Below the pieces are notes generated by a model. The model saw only the letters and a program-made list of their open reading frames with translations, did not search any database and had not been told where the DNA came from. A DNA stretch of 64,000 nt from Adineta steineri. Its lineage: Eukaryota; Rotifera; Eurotatoria; Adinetida; Adinetidae. Where the stretch lies: NCBI GenBank assembly GCA_905250115.1, contig CAJNOI010000039.1, forward strand, positions 265,696 through 329,695. The letters run 5' to 3'. The position numbers and the translations under genes are program-made. The stretch's first letter is position 1. Each line of letters begins with the position of its first letter. Below, in pieces: positions 1-11,196 of the stretch.

Positions 1-2011
1 TATACCGAACAGCTTTAACTAATCGACGTTTCATTTCTTCAAAATCAAGTGTTTTTTCTTGTATAGAAGCTTCAAGTTGATCTTGAATTTGATTATGTTC
101 AGACTAAAAAAACATACATTTGATATTAATATATATATCTTAGAATTTATTTTTACTCGTTCTTTTTCGATTAATATTCGTTCATTTTCAAGTAATTGTG
201 TTGTCTAAAATTAATATCAATTATTTATATTTATCAATAAAATGAAATAAGTTACCTTTTTAAGTTCATTTGTCAATTGTTCCAGTCGTTTTTCTTGTTG
301 ATTTGACTGAACTGAATGTTGTTCTTGCTGGAAAAAAAACAAAGTCTGTTGATTATTTTGAATAATAAATATATACATACAATAGATTTGAGATGGCTGG
401 TATGTTCATTAAATTTACGTTGTAATTCATTATAAACCTTATCTTTCGTTTCCAATAGAGTTTGATATTTCGTTATTTCACGTTCGGAATCTTTCATTTT
501 CTAAAATATAACAAGATTGTTAACCGAATACTATAGGTGAACAATGAGATTTGATAAAAATTTCGATATTCTTAATCAGAAATATTATTTCTTACATTTT
601 CAGTCGTTGTACGTTGAATTATAAAAGTAGAAAGTTGAAAATTGAGATTATTTATTTCATCTTTTAATACATCATTTTGAATTTTCCAATTTTCTATTTC
701 ATTCTTCGATATACTATCATCTCCTATTGTTTGACTCATTGCATCATGTTTATCTACTGAACATTGAATTTCAATATCATTCGATAATGAATTATGAGGA
801 TTTGTCTGTAATTGAAGTTCTAATTGATGACAACTATGAAAAACATGAATTCAATTTTGAAAATTATTCAAACAAATAATTTACCGTTCTTTCCAATAAT
901 TTAAAGTATTCTCTGGATATTCATCAGTAGATGAAATTGAACAAGCTAAACTATCATCATGCATTGATGATTCAAAATTCTAAAATAAAGAATTTTTTTT
1001 CATTCATATTATTCTCCTTTTTCTATCTCGTACTTGAAGTGATGATAAAGTCAAAGGAAAAGAAGATGATATTATCGATTGTGAAGATATACTATCCTAG
1101 AATAAAAAAATTTATTTTACAACTAAATCAATTCTTGTTGGTATATACCATTGATAAACAACTTGATATACTATTCGTACGTAATCTTGATAGAGATTCA
1201 GACAGATTTTTTGGACGAATATCAATTGATCTACAATTATATTTATCATCTATATATTCTAAAATTGATAAATACAAAATCCTACTCTGTTGTAGGCCAA
1301 CAAACATCAAGTTGATATTGTGAAGTTGAAAGAAGATCAAATTGAACATCATTTAATTGATATAATGCTTGAACAATACGATTTATATACACAGATTTTG
1401 TCCAGAAACATTCTTCATGATAAAATTGACTAAATAAATTTTATTTCTATGATTAAATTTTGTATAAAATTTATTATACCTAACAACTTTATTCATCATA
1501 AAACTTTGTTGTATAACATCACCTAAACGATGATTTTGTAAACAAAAACGAAGAAATAAACGACCACGACCAATAGAAGTTTTCACTTCTTGACTATTGA
1601 GTACATATAATATTGTATCATATAAACCTTTACTTTCTTTAAGTGCATGTATGAAAAAATCCCAATAATTTCGTTTATTATTTAATAATGATTTTCGATC
1701 TAGAGGATTATTTAAATGAAATCAACATGAAAAATATTCTTCTATTTTCTTACTTTTTAAATCAACTTCTAATAATTTTTCAAGATGTTGAAAAAACATT
1801 TGCAGATGTATATTTTTATCATCGATAAGAATCGATTGAAATCGATCAATATCATCATGAGATGTTGTATATTCAGTATAAATTGTATTTGCTTTATCTA
1901 CGAATATATGTATATTTATATATTATTTTAATAGTCTTATTTTAATTTACTTTCGATTACTTCAATTGATCGTACTATAGAAGATATTTTACGCGTATTT
2001 TGTGTAGACAT
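1..2011 (-). CDS. FYCO1: FYCO1-like RUN-domain and coiled-coil protein, 5' part only
   Basis: Twelve exons can be placed on the minus strand: 1951-2011, 1754-1897, 1480-1699, 1286-1429, 1149-1258, 1034-1096, 885-979, 596-833, 381-500, 256-327, 157-204 and 6-103. A donor-like GTATA sits at the window edge, so the gene continues to the left. The start is the ATG at 2011. The first exons encode a RUN domain containing NNKRNYWDFFIHAL, SIGRGRLFLRFCLQNHR and LNDVQFDLLS, in the same order and spacing as FYCO1. The later exons are charged heptad-type coiled coil. Known of the family: FYCO1 links LC3, Rab7 and PI3P on autophagosomes and late endosomes to plus-end microtubule transport. The FYVE and GOLD domains would lie outside the window and are not seen. 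A RUFY-type RUN protein is the main alternative, but the N-terminal RUN followed directly by coiled coil and the residue matches favour FYCO1. Confidence 0.8.
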
Positions 2012-2566
2012 TTTAAATAAATGATAAATTAAAGAAAACTCATGTGCTTTCTGTTTTTTTCTTCTACTCACACATCACATGTGTTTCAATTGTTTTTGAT
2101 TGGTGATTGGTTTTATCAATAACAGGATATGTGATGTCACTACTAATGCTAATCGCTATATACATTTATCCGTAGAAGAGGAAAATTTCTGTTACATGCT
2201 ACTGAATAAGTGATCAAAAATACTATATCATTCATTTTAAAGAAAAATAATTGATAACTCCTCCTTAGTGTAATAATAGTCAATTATTATGATTACAATA
2301 TATGTATATTTTGATTGTCTATACGAAGAAAAGCACCTTCCAGAAGGATTTTTTTTACAATACTTTTGTATGTATAAAAGTCACAATGAAGGATAAAAAT
2401 TGCTCATTCGACCGTTAATATAAATTAACTATTGTTTCGTACGTTAGATACGCGAACAATGAAAAATAAGTAATCGGCCGTCACAGTTCAATGATCATGT
2501 ATCTGGATATATAAATTTTGTTGATCATTTTCGTTCGATTATCATATTCAATACACAAGCATCAAT
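2012..2566. other. divergent intergenic spacer
   Basis: This 555-bp AT-rich spacer lies between the start of the FYCO1-like gene (minus) and the start of the EF-hand-like gene (plus). It should contain both promoters. I see no clear TATA box, repeat or RNA gene in it. Confidence 0.6.
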
Positions 2567-3112
2567 ATGGGAAATACAAAAAGTAACCGATCGTCTTTGG
2601 AAATGAAACGTTTAGAAGAAATAACCGGTATTCCTCGACAAACATTTATCGATATGCATGAAAATATTAAACGTAAATCTGGTACTGAAGGAGGTACAGT
2701 ACTTGTAAGCAGAGCTGATGCTCGTCATGAGATTAATCAAACAGGTGTTGGTTATAATAATCAAAAACAAGTTGATGCTGCATTTGGATTCTTCGAAGAA
2801 AATGGTAATTTTACGACTGAAGAATTATTTTCTATAATAGTTATGTTAGCTGAAACAATGGATGGTGTCAATCGACTTTCTTATGTTGTTGATACACATA
2901 ATCCAAAGGGTGCAGACAGTGAAAACGTGTCACGTAAATATGGTCAAAGAATATTGGAATGTATTACTGAATTTTATGGAATCAAAAACGCTGATAAACC
3001 TGAACATGTTTGGGTTGCATTATGTGGTGGAACTGATAAAGCAAAAGTAACACGTGAACACTTCGTTAAATATGTTACTTCCACTGATCCATATCAAGAC
3101 TTTTTAATTTAA
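2567..3112 (+). CDS. single-exon EF-hand-like protein with N-myristoylation signal
   Basis: This intact 181-residue ORF starts MGNTKS, a good N-myristoylation signal (Gly2, Ser6), as in calcineurin B and neuronal calcium sensors. The next segment (MKRLEEITGIPRQTFIDMHE) resembles the helical lead-in of that family. Three more helix-loop-helix modules follow at about residues 66-94, 95-130 and 130-175 (for example VDAAFGFFEENGNFTTEELF). The loops lack a canonical DxDxDG calcium ligand set, so I infer a degenerate EF-hand protein that may not bind calcium. Polyadenylation-type AATAAA motifs follow immediately after the stop. The gene has no introns, unlike most neighbours, which is compatible with a retrocopy. 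The function is not recognised; the EF-hand assignment rests on layout only. Confidence 0.6.
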   Translation: MGNTKSNRSSLEMKRLEEITGIPRQTFIDMHENIKRKSGTEGGTVLVSRADARHEINQTGVGYNNQKQVDAAFGFFEENGNFTTEELFSIIVMLAETMDGVNRLSYVVDTHNPKGADSENVSRKYGQRILECITEFYGIKNADKPEHVWVALCGGTDKAKVTREHFVKYVTSTDPYQDFLI

Positions 3113-3397
3113 ATAAATAAAATTCATATTCTCAATTGTTTGTAGTCGATTTTAACTAAATAAAATATCATTACAAAAAAATATATGCATCTAAAACGTT
3201 TTTTTTTTATTTCTCTCCAGTCTTTATATAAGAACGACATCTATTCATATTTTATTCGCACACTATTCAAAATATGAATAATATCTGTTGGTACAATTAT
3301 TAGACGAATCTTTATGTTAGTACATGTAACTATACATATTTTATAAAAACGTATCGATAAAATATTTTTAGTTTTGATTATTATTTCTTCAAAATAT

Positions 3398-5690
3398 ATG
3401 GCATCGGATGATGATGAATACAATGATGATACTTCATCAGGTTTCTTTGCCGATGATCTGGATCAACATGATTCAGAGCGTGATTTATATGCTATATTAC
3501 ATATAAATAAAGATGTATGTTATTGAAATAAAGAATTATTGATTGAATATTAGATCTTTTAGGCAGATGTAGCAACTATTCAACAAGCTTATCGACGACT
3601 TACTCTTCTCTATCATCCTGATAAACATATAGAACCTCGGAATAAACAATTAGCAATGGATCTTTTTATACAAGTTAAAAAAGCTTATGATGTTTTAAAT
3701 GATCCACAAAAACGAGCTATTTATGATGTTGTTGGTATGAAAGGTTTAAAAGCAGAAGGCTGGGAGGTAAAGGAGAATTTATTCGTATAATGAATGAATG
3801 TATGATTTTCTTTTTTGTACGTCTGCAGGTTGCAAATCGAACGAAGACAGCTCGTGAAATTCTTGATGAATATGAACGATTAGCACGAGAACGTGAAGAA
3901 AGACGTTTTAATCAAATAACAAATCCGAGTGTAAGTCAATTGAAACAAATATTCATATTTATTTATTTCATATATATAGGGTTCCGTACATATGACAGTA
4001 AATTTAACTGATATATTTGAACAGATGAATTCGTCTGATGAAAACAGGTAATATGAAAATAAATCAATGATTTAAATTCTTTTTTTGTTTATTAGTGATT
4101 TTTCACCTGTTATTGAAATGACTGAATTTACAGTTGCACAAGGTATTGATATACCATTGACAAGTCAAGATACAGCTAATGTGACTGCTGTTGTATCAAC
4201 ACGAAATGGACGTGGTACAAGTTCTTTAACAACATCATTTCGTCGTGTTCTTGCTGATTTATCTTGGTTTCGTGTATGTTAATTTTATTATTAATTTTAT
4301 TTTTTAAGAAAAATAATAAATTTCAGGTTGATTTAAGTTTTGGTCAACATAATGTAGCAGCTGTTCGTTATTTTCGTCGTCTTACACAAAAACTGTAAGT
4401 AGAATAAATCTTTGTATATATCAATGAATTTTAACTTGATTTTATCGTCAGTTTAGCCAAGCAAGTGTTGCAGCTACAATTGGCCTTGCTGATAGTGGTG
4501 GTTCAGCTATAGTAACACCTGGCTTTGTCTTTTCAATTACTTATCAATTGAGTCATTATTTAACAAGTAGTCTTGAATGGAAAACAGGCGTGGACTCATT
4601 TATGAAAGGTGGTCTTCATTATGATAATCAAACATTAGCAGTTTCAAGTGCTATTCAAGTAATTCATCTTAACAACAACAAAAATAACTAATATATTAAT
4701 TATATTTCAGCTTGGATTCGTTAATTCATATGGTGCTATTGATGGTGTATATCGATTTCCTAATATTTGTAATTTGCGATGTAGTCTTAAGTAGGAAAAT
4801 GAATAACTGACATATACATATATATTATTTTCTTGTCTTTAGATTATTTATATTTGGACCATGGATAGAATATGGTATAGATCGACAATTAACAAAATAT
4901 ACACATGGCTCAGCAACAGTAGCAATTAGTTCAAAAATAGGTGTATTATTAAGATTAAAGTATATATATTGAAATTACGAAATAGACATTAAAAAAAATT
5001 AATTAATTTAGATTTGTTCGTGGTAGTCAAACATTTACATTTCCATTACAAATCTCACAAGAAATTCTACCGAGTGCTGTATTTTATGCTACAGTTGCGC
5101 CAGTTCTTGGTTATTTTATACTTGATCGTCTGATTATTCGACCATTTACTCGATCTGAAAAAGAACGGTAAAATTTCTTTTCGAATATTAAATTATGAAA
5201 TCTGTATTTATTATTTAGAGATCAAAAAAAACGTGAAGATGAAGCACGTGAAAAACAAACTGAACGAAGACGAGAAGCAATGAATGCTCAAGAAGTACTT
5301 CGATCACTTGTTGAACAGATTAAAGATAGAGAAGGTTCACAAGGTTTAATTATAATTGAAGCACGTTATGGTCGATTAACAACAGCAACAACAAACGAAA
5401 ATTCAATTCAAATTATTGATGTTACTGTACCATTACAAGCTCTTGTAAAAGATTCAGCATTAAGAATTGGAACAACAGTATCAAAATCAAATTTAACTGG
5501 TTTTTATGATCCTTGTATAGGTGACGAAAAATCTTTATTTATTAAATATTCACTGCGATCACAAATACATACTGTTCTTTATAAAGATACAGATCCTGTT
5601 ATCTTACCTAACCGAGGTAATAAAATTTATTTAATTCATTCATTATTATTCTATTTCTATTTAATTATTATAGATCATTTAATACAATAA
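3398..5690 (+). CDS. DNAJC11: DNAJC11 homolog, mitochondrial J-domain protein
   Basis: Twelve exons: 3398-3514, 3563-3766, 3829-3930, 3980-4047, 4096-4273, 4327-4394, 4457-4658, 4711-4790, 4843-4959, 5012-5167, 5219-5616 and 5674-5690. They give 568 residues in one continuous frame, close to the roughly 560 of animal DNAJC11. The N-terminal J domain carries the HPD triad at residues 57-59 (LLYHPDKH). A long beta-rich middle region follows, then the C-terminal DUF3395-type domain after a basic coiled segment (SEKERDQKKREDEAREK). Known of the family: DNAJC11 associates with MICOS and the SAM complex at contacts between the mitochondrial membranes and supports cristae. The last exon codes only for the final few residues. 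For the exon beginning at 4457, the upstream alternative AG would break the frame, so the acceptor before CCAAGC was chosen. No key residue is missing. Confidence 0.9.
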
Positions 5691-6324
5691 AAACACAATT
5701 CCTTCCGTGAAATTAGTTATTGATATAGGTTCAATTATGTTTTCTTGTTTTTTGTTGATTTTCATTTACTTTTTCAATAAACAAGTTGTGGTTTCACCTT
5801 ATTTTATAACTTCTAATATTAAATGATATCAGTCAGATGTATATAACAGTTGAAAGACGAACAAATAGCTATCATATATATTCTTAACCATCTTTTGTTT
5901 ATTGTTAAGGAAAACAACAACACCATCTACATAGTAAAATGTTTTCAATGTTTTTACTTCACAGATGTTGATGTGAAATTCACACCTGAATATTGACACA
6001 TTTTTATTGTCTAAACATGTAATAAAAATCTAAATATGATTATAAGCTTATTTTCTCATTCTTTAACTTACAAAAATAAAAACAACACATGTTCATCAAT
6101 GCAGATGGTCAATAATTACACTATCTTAATGATAAAATGATCTTTTGAAAAACCTATTCACCTGCAACATTTTAACTTGCTTTAAGGCAATCATATTCAT
6201 CTTTATATAAATAAACATACAGATGTATTTGAAAACAATAAGAATATCCTTTCGTTCTTTCTTTCTTTCTTTTTCTGTTGACTTTTGATTTAAAATAATG
6301 ACTATGCAATCGAATTTACATGCG

Positions 6325-6332
6325 TGACGTAA
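6325..6332. promoter_or_regulatory. CRE/ATF-like octamer TGACGTAA
   Basis: TGACGTAA is one base from the palindromic CRE. It lies about 1.3 kb upstream of the TTP-like start, and a reverse-orientation copy is found at 7092. A functional role is inference. Confidence 0.3.
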
Positions 6333-7091
6333 TCATCAAGAATAAGCGAGAGAGAGAATTTTAACGTATCTTCGACAAAATTCATCATATAACCTGCTGT
6401 GTCAATTGCATTCCAGGAGATCTTTCTATATCCAATTATAACTGCAATTCACGCTTTCAATCATCAAGTGAAGATAGATCATCATTCTATTACATGAATA
6501 ACAATATGTAATCTCTTGTGTTGCTCATTCAATCAGAAATGGATAAGATGATAATTTAAATATATCCAAATGATTTTAACATATATCCAGAAGAAATAAA
6601 TCGATTAGATCATTCATTTTTTCAATATGATAAAGAAAAAGTTTTCTGTTGCCATTCGAAATTCATTCAGCAGGTGTTCTTAAAAATATTAACTGATCGA
6701 GACAAGTCGATCTAAATGAATGAAGTCATTCTTCAATAATCTATTATTGAATGAAGTGATAGAAAATTAGTATTGTCTATAGACAACACTTGAATGAAGT
6801 AAGATTCAATTCTAAGTAGAAAACAGGTGATTACATATGAGAAAAGATCATGTAAGAGTTATTTTTTCGATTGTTAAAATTTCAAATATTGTATTAGTTA
6901 CATCATATTACAAGGAAAACTTCAATGTATATGGTTCATGAAGTGGAAATGAAATTATTCGACTATAAATTAATAAGATCGATTGCCTATGCCACTAATG
7001 AATTCAATAATATTTAAACTTATATACATAAAAATCAGACGTTAAAAACCTATACGAAAATATTGTTTTCTTCGTATTTGGTTAATAAGAT

Positions 7092-7099
7092 TTACGTCA
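7092..7099. promoter_or_regulatory. CRE/ATF-like octamer TTACGTCA
   Basis: This is the exact reverse complement of the octamer at 6325, about 530 bp upstream of the TTP-like start codon. In other animals TTP-family genes are immediate-early genes, so a CREB/ATF input is plausible but untested. Confidence 0.35.
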
Positions 7100-7624
7100 C
7101 TATTGATCAAATCAAAGAGATGATTTTCATCGATCATCATTATATATTATCCTCTCATAACACCTATTCGTTATCTTTGAACTTGTTCAAACCTTAAAGA
7201 AGAAGAAGAAGAAATATATTTCCGGATAATGAAGGAGAAAAATAAAACGTTGTTACTCCGATAAGATATTCTCATCAAATAGAAAATATAAAAGAAACAA
7301 GTAGCTTGTTCATTTGATCAATCGAATGAATTCATAGTGTGAATTTCAAAAAAAAAGCACTGAAGACTATCTTTTATCGATAAGATCAAATCATATTCTT
7401 GGAAATTAGCCAGAATATCATTTTAACATCCCTATTGGTCGCATGGTATGTTCATGTAATATATAGAGAGAAGAAAAAGCAAGAAAGAAACAACATATAT
7501 TAGACATTCGCTCGAAAAGAGAAAAAAATATATAGAGAAAACGACGACAAATATAGACGAAGTGGTGTGTTCGTACAATTCTTATTATCTCGACATTAGT
7601 GCCTTGTTATTTCACACGATCACC

Positions 7625-8308
7625 ATGTATATTCATCCAACAAACCAACATACATCTTGTTTTCTTCATAATATGCTTACATCTCTTACTATTGATAAAT
7701 GTACATTATCAGTAAGTTTATAAACATATTTTCAAAACTTAATTCATTTTTATCTTAATTATAGAATATGTCTTTATCGACAAATGGTTATTCAAAAGTT
7801 GTTGGTGGTCCAGTTTTACTTACAAATTCACAACCTTTGACTCCAATAGATAATAATAGTAAAACAACAACACAACGTTATAAAACTGAACTATGTCGTT
7901 CATATCATGAAACTGGTTTATGTAAATACGGTGAAAAATGTCAATTTGCTCATGGTTACCATGAAATACGTTCGTTAGATCGACATCCAAAATATAAAAC
8001 AATACTTTGTCGTACATATCATTGTACAGGATATTGTAAGAAATACTTTTTTCTTTTTCGAAAATTAAATCTATTCTTAAAATCTATTTATTCTAGGTCC
8101 TTATGGTCCACGTTGTCATTTTTTACATGATGAATATTCAGAGAATTTACCTAGTAATTCTTTATCATCTTCAATTTCTCCATCATCATCATTTGGTAGT
8201 GATATTCGTTCATCAGTATCATCATCACGTTCAATTTCACCAATGGATTCTCCAATATTAAATTCCGATGATTATCTATTTCTTCCATCATTTTTACTTA
8301 CGAAATAA
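7625..8308 (+). CDS. tristetraprolin-family tandem CCCH zinc finger protein
   Basis: Three exons (7625-7711, 7765-8035, 8097-8308) encode 189 residues. Two CCCH fingers fit C-x8-C-x5-C-x3-H exactly: C73/C82/C88/H92 and C111/C120/C126/H130. They are separated by 18 residues. Finger 1 has the family lead-in RYKTELC; finger 2 has KYKTILC, with Ile replacing the usual Glu. Known of the family (ZFP36, ZFP36L1, Drosophila Tis11): the tandem fingers bind UAUUUAU-type AU-rich elements in 3' UTRs, and the C-terminus recruits CCR4-NOT for deadenylation. The tail is Ser-rich and ends in the hydrophobic stretch [13 protein letters not shown], a candidate NOT1-binding tail (inference). ATTTA motifs in its own 3' UTR (for example 8366-8371) would allow autoregulation. 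The protein is short for the family. A start at the in-frame ATG at 7768 is also possible. Confidence 0.88.
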
Positions 8309-10029
8309 GACAAAAAAAAACTTTAAAAAAGACATTCATGACTTTCTTATATATCTTATTTTTCTATTTATATATATCACGTCTGTTGTATGTATAGTTC
8401 ACATGCGATTTGTTTATTGTTAATAATAATAATTATTATTTTTTTTCTTCTTCTTCTTCTGTTTATCTTTGTCTTCGAAACTAAAATATCCGTGTAAAAA
8501 AACGTATATATATATATTATGTGTGTGCGTATGTAGCGATAGAAATGCGCATTGTATGTGCAAGATGAAATGAACTTTTCTTTTATATATTTTTTTTCTT
8601 TCGTTGTTATATTTCACATACATTGCTGTATTTGATGATTTAAAAATTTCTTTATTTAAGAAAAATACATTGATAAAATTCCTTGAAATGCATCATTAGA
8701 TTATATGATTGAAGAATCAGATTCTTTTTATTCCTATGAATTGCATGTCATGTCAATGAAGTGGAAACAAGAATGACTTTTTTTTACATAATAATGATCG
8801 ATGAATGAATGAAGAAAAAAAACTAATGATATTCTTATTTGATTAGACCAAATAATTCAAACGGTTGGAATATATAACTTGCCGAAAGAGAAGATTAGAA
8901 TGTATCAAAATATATACATATATATGTGATATAATCTATCGATGTGTATAATAGAAATGAAGTCATTCGAAACGAACGTTTAAGAAAGCAATGAGTGCTT
9001 TATAGTTAAATCTTAGGTGACATTTGTCTCCAAATTCTATGCGTTTCGATTTACATCATAAGATAAACTATCTTGTAATTCTTCTATTTATGTTCATCTC
9101 ACACATTGCATGTCAATGTATTTGATCAACCTTTATAGAAGTTCTACTTTTTGGATAGAATGTTATAGTCATTGATGCGTTAAGTTGTTTGTAATTTAAA
9201 CTTGTCAAGTATCACTCTTATGCATCAAACAAACGCAAATTTTTTTGATTTAGAATTGTATGTTGATAGTAGTTTCTCGACCATAAATAGTCTATATATA
9301 CAGTAGCTTGTGTTTGTGTATGTTGTTTCACAACTGTCTGTTTTGTTGTCCTTTCTATCTATCTTCATCTCAAATTTCGTAGCATAACAATACGTAGAAG
9401 AGGATATATGATGCACACTTGAAGAAGAAGAAGAAAGAGGAAACAAAAATGAGCTTATTCAAGTGTGTGAAGAAGAAGCAGCAGTATCACCATCTTAATG
9501 TATATATACACTTGCTGAATTTCTTTGCTCTGTTTGTTGGACAAATGATGCTGTCAATAAAAATGAACTATTTGTAAATGGACGGATATTTTTCTCATCG
9601 CTACGCATCGTATACGTCTCATCTTTTTTTTATTCCCTTTTCACACCATGCAAAGCGTCGTGCTGTGAAGGAAACAATCTTTGGCATTCTGTCACGCAGC
9701 AGTAAAGTAGATCAAATCAGAGATGTGTTTGTATTAAACGTAAGATGAATTGTTTCCTTTTATTCCTGCTGTTTCCTGTTTTAATTAAATGAACATTTCT
9801 CTCTATATTTGAAAGCAAGATTAGCTTGAAGGATATATATATACGTAAGAATTCATTTGCACAATCTTATATACATGATGTGTTTGATGTTTAAAATAGA
9901 AAAAACAACGGCTAATAAACATGAAGAATGTATCAATATCTTTCGAGATTTTTTTTTTATTTGACGTTCTTCACACCTATCTTTTCCGATTGATAGACAT
10001 GAAATAATCGAGATAAAATTTTGATTGTT
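8309..10029. other. convergent intergenic region
   Basis: This 1.7-kb AT-rich region lies between two convergent genes, the TTP-like gene (plus) and the phosphatase (minus). It includes the TTP-like 3' UTR with scattered ATTTA motifs, an (AAT)/(TTC) tract near 8425-8460 and a GAAGAA tract near 9420. I find no supportable gene. Confidence 0.5.
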
Positions 10030-11196
10030 TTATATATTTGTTGGTAAACGTAATTCTTCAAAATTGTCCAATAGACGTTTTTCATTAAGATTAATTATTT
10101 CTGTGATTTGTTGCATATAAGATTCAGATTTTAAACGTGCATAAAATTCATGTGCAAATAAGATTTGTAATGGATTATGGATACTTCCTGGTCTTATTCT
10201 TCTGACATTTGAAATAGATTTGCATACTCGACAATAATTCTCAAGTAATAAAGGATAATGACAAAATCGTTCAATAAATTTATGTCCTTTTTTTCGTTCA
10301 TTTTCATTCATAATATATTCATAAAGAAGTTCAAAACAAACAACTGTCATACCAGTTCTTCCTAATCCACTCATACAATGAACAAGTAATCGATTATAAT
10401 TACAACGATTGATATTATTGATAATTCCATATAAAAATTGCATATAATCACTAATTGATTTAGGTATAAAACGTTTACGAATTGGATAAATAATATGTTC
10501 AATATTTGCTCGTTTTATATAGGTTGAATATGTATCCATATTATAACGATTATCATTTGTTATATTCATAAATGATAATTCTTTTGTTTCATTTAATGTT
10601 AATATTGAATCAACATTAATTTGATTTAAATCATTAACTATATTTTGTATATCATGATATGTATGTCTACCAGGAAAATACGACATAAATAAAATTAATT
10701 CATTTTCATTGATATTTAATACAAGTTTATCAACTTGAAATGTATTATTATTTTTTAATAATTCATTATTTTGTTGATCTATTGTCGATTTAGTACGACA
10801 TTGATAATTATTTATTGAACCATATAAATAAGATATAATAACAATTAGAATTATTAATAATACTATACTAGTTAAAATAGAATAGAAAATCAAATTTAAA
10901 TAAATTATAATTGATAATGATAAAAATAAATATGATACTATTGTTAATGTTATTGATGAAATTAATAATATAACTAGACATATAAATGGAATATATGATA
11001 AACGAAAACGACGTTCAATCCATGTTAATGATAATAAAAATAAAAATACACTATTTAATGGAGGTAAAATAATGAGAAATTGTATATGATGTTTTGGATG
11101 ATTATAACCAATATTAAATGTTAAAATTGTTAAAATAATTGAAACGATTGAAAATATAAATGCAAAAATTATACTTGGAGATTGAATAAGTAACAT
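10030..11196 (-). CDS. multi-pass membrane protein with CDKN3-like dual-specificity phosphatase domain
   Basis: This intact single-exon ORF encodes 388 residues. Residues 1-125 are almost entirely hydrophobic, with about four or five membrane spans (roughly 8-28, 38-58, 68-92, 93-110 and 105-125). A linker leads to a cytosolic phosphatase domain from about residue 168 (MSYFPGRHTYHDIQNIVNDL). The CX5R signature is complete: VHCMSGLGRTG, with C274 and R280. The domain layout and the YPIRKRFIPKSISD segment resemble CDKN3/KAP-type phosphatases. In those, the loop before the P-loop supplies an acidic catalytic residue. Here the corresponding stretch is Arg/Lys-rich and has no Asp at that place, so activity may be reduced or the acid supplied elsewhere (inference). 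Known of the family: KAP dephosphorylates the CDK2 T-loop. Membrane anchoring suggests a different substrate. Confidence 0.75.
   Translation of the reverse strand: MLLIQSPSIIFAFIFSIVSIILTILTFNIGYNHPKHHIQFLIILPPLNSVFLFLLSLTWIERRFRLSYIPFICLVILLISSITLTIVSYLFLSLSIIIYLNLIFYSILTSIVLLIILIVIISYLYGSINNYQCRTKSTIDQQNNELLKNNNTFQVDKLVLNINENELILFMSYFPGRHTYHDIQNIVNDLNQINVDSILTLNETKELSFMNITNDNRYNMDTYSTYIKRANIEHIIYPIRKRFIPKSISDYMQFLYGIINNINRCNYNRLLVHCMSGLGRTGMTVVCFELLYEYIMNENERKKGHKFIERFCHYPLLLENYCRVCKSISNVRRIRPGSIHNPLQILFAHEFYARLKSESYMQQITEIINLNEKRLLDNFEELRLPTNI

Larger units (their letters stand above)
5691..7624. other. intergenic region upstream of the TTP-like gene
   Basis: This 1.9-kb stretch contains no ORF I can support. 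An AATAAA near 5774 could serve DNAJC11. Two CRE/ATF-type octamers are present (see 6325 and 7092). The last 200 bp are purine-rich and probably contain the transcription start and 5' UTR of the CCCH gene. Confidence 0.5.
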
